DNA from: Peptococcaceae bacterium UBA3937
GTDB taxonomy: Bacteria > Bacillota > Peptococcia > DRI-13 > DTU073
Assembly (NCBI GenBank): GCA_002385735.1
Contig: DGEB01000051.1
Span: forward strand, 24,624-32,393
Length of the DNA stretch: 7,770 nt
Direction: 5' to 3'
The position numbers and the translations under genes were made by a program. Below are positions 7,319-7,770 of this stretch, in pieces. The notes beneath the pieces were generated by a model. The model ran no database searches, was not told where the DNA came from, and was given only the letters and a program-made list of their open reading frames with translations. Position 1 is the first letter of the stretch, and each line of letters opens with the position of its first letter.

Positions 7319-7432
7319 TTGTTGATTCCTATCCTCCTGAGCTCATTCTTAACAGGAAACCTTTAACTATTGTTCGATATTTGCAGGAAAAATCCTGCCA
7401 AAATCAGAAAAAATTATGATTTATTTAGTTTT
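7319..7432 (-). other. 114-bp intergenic spacer before minC with a hairpin and an AT-rich motif
   Basis: Read on the minus strand, the spacer is AT-rich. GCAGGA TTTT TCCTGC (7398-7383) gives a perfect 6-bp stem with a 4-nt loop. It is followed three bases later by the TATCGAACAATAG-like stretch (7379-7367) and then by the minC ribosome site. No run of T follows the stem on either strand, so it is not a classical terminator. I found no -35/-10 pair with acceptable spacing. The hairpin may be an RNA processing or attenuation element, or a regulator site. Confidence 0.4.
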
Positions 7433-7770
7433 TTAAGGAGAAGGAAGTCCTGCCCCGAGATTGGGAGTTTGTCCCTGACTGGGGGTCTGCCCCTCCCTGG
7501 GTGCTTGCCCCTGACCGGAAGCCTGTTCTTGATTACTATTCGGAGCTTGCCCCGGGGGCTGCTCCTGGCCTGGGTTCTGGGTTGGCCCGGCGGTCTGCCC
7601 CGGATCCCCCCCTGCTGCCTGGTTGGACGCCTGACCGGACTCTTGCGTTGAGGGTGCACTAGGATTAGGCTCTGGGGTCTGGGTTGAAGGCTGCGTCTGG
7701 GCTGGTGCCGGTGCCTGACCCTGATTTGGGGTCTCGTTCTGGCTTGGGGTCTGGGTTTGCGTCTGGGTCT
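7433..7770 (-). CDS. Low-complexity Gln/Pro/Thr/Gly-rich C-terminus of a truncated gene, probably PBP2
   Basis: The gene enters from the right edge and stops at the TAA of 7435-7433; 111 residues are visible. I chose this of the two frames open to the edge because it gives a biased but coherent tail (TQTQTQTPSQNETPNQGQ near the left of the visible part, GQTPSQGQTPNLGAGLPSP at the end). The competing open frame is an Arg-rich sequence of the kind expected from a shifted reading. No catalytic domain is visible. In related Clostridia the gene directly upstream of minC is often the elongation penicillin-binding protein (mrdA/pbpA), and Gram-positive PBPs often end in extracellular Ser/Thr/Pro/Gln-rich tails, so PBP2 is the best inference. 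Any other secreted or wall-associated protein remains possible. Confidence 0.6.
   Translation of the reverse strand, partial: TQTQTQTPSQNETPNQGQAPAPAQTQPSTQTPEPNPSAPSTQESGQASNQAAGGDPGQTAGPTQNPGQEQPPGQAPNSNQEQASGQGQAPREGQTPSQGQTPNLGAGLPSP

Noticed and set aside
7383..7398. Intrinsic terminator of the gene upstream of minC
   Set aside because: The stem is only 6 bp and no T-run follows it on the coding strand.
7370..7651. 93-codon plus-strand frame rich in Leu, Gly and Pro, hydrophobic in places
   Set aside because: It is antisense to the Gln/Pro-rich tail; its Leu/Gly/Pro runs follow from complementing Gln and Pro codons. It has no ribosome site or family signature.
7414..7659. Arg/Pro-rich minus-strand frame overlapping the tail
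   Set aside because: It is open to the window edge, but it is the shifted reading of the CAG/CCC-rich tail. The chosen frame gives a consistent Gln/Pro/Thr/Gly composition and a stop just before the AT-rich spacer.

Overview
The window looks like a chromosomal segment of an anaerobic, probably spore-forming Firmicute (Clostridia, Peptococcaceae/Moorella-like). This rests on gene order and family content: a protein with a Pro/Gln-rich tail, then minC, minD, minE and rodA, then a cobalamin-binding radical SAM protein of the DUF4080 type, all on the minus strand. Shine-Dalgarno sequences are strong (AAAGGAGGT type), as expected for a Gram-positive. The species cannot be named from the sequence alone.

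Layout, left to right. Positions 1-2328 (plus strand) hold a gene cut by the window edge. It encodes an extracytoplasmic alkaline-phosphatase-like domain followed by about ten membrane helices. The visible part begins inside seven tandem 12-bp units encoding an NAAQ-type tetrapeptide. It converges, with a 15-bp gap, on the minus-strand B12-binding radical SAM gene (2344-4230), whose two domains are separated by a heptapeptide-repeat insertion. Further right, read on the minus strand, come rodA (4288-5421, or 5430 with the longer start), minE (5506-5787), minD (5806-6603) and minC (6605-7318). A 114-bp gap follows, and then the low-complexity C-terminus of another protein (stop at 7433) that runs off the right edge. 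From its position this is probably the elongation-specific penicillin-binding protein PBP2.

How the genes work together. The minus-strand block is a cell-shape and division-site module. MinC, MinD and MinE place the division septum by inhibiting FtsZ near the poles. RodA is the SEDS glycosyltransferase that polymerises peptidoglycan during elongation, working with a class B PBP such as the one probably lying just upstream. minC-minD-minE are tightly packed and probably translationally coupled. rodA has its own good SigmaA-type promoter (TTGGGA, 17 nt, TATAAT), so it can be expressed apart from minCDE. The radical SAM gene lies 57 bp downstream of rodA in the same direction and may be cotranscribed, but nothing in its sequence ties it to division.

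The window is mostly ordinary housekeeping content and I see no convincing new system. The points worth a second look are low-complexity or repeat expansions at domain boundaries in four of seven genes, the apparent loss of metal ligands in the phosphatase-like domain, the rodA promoter and start-codon arrangement, and a hairpin with an adjacent conserved-looking motif in front of minC.
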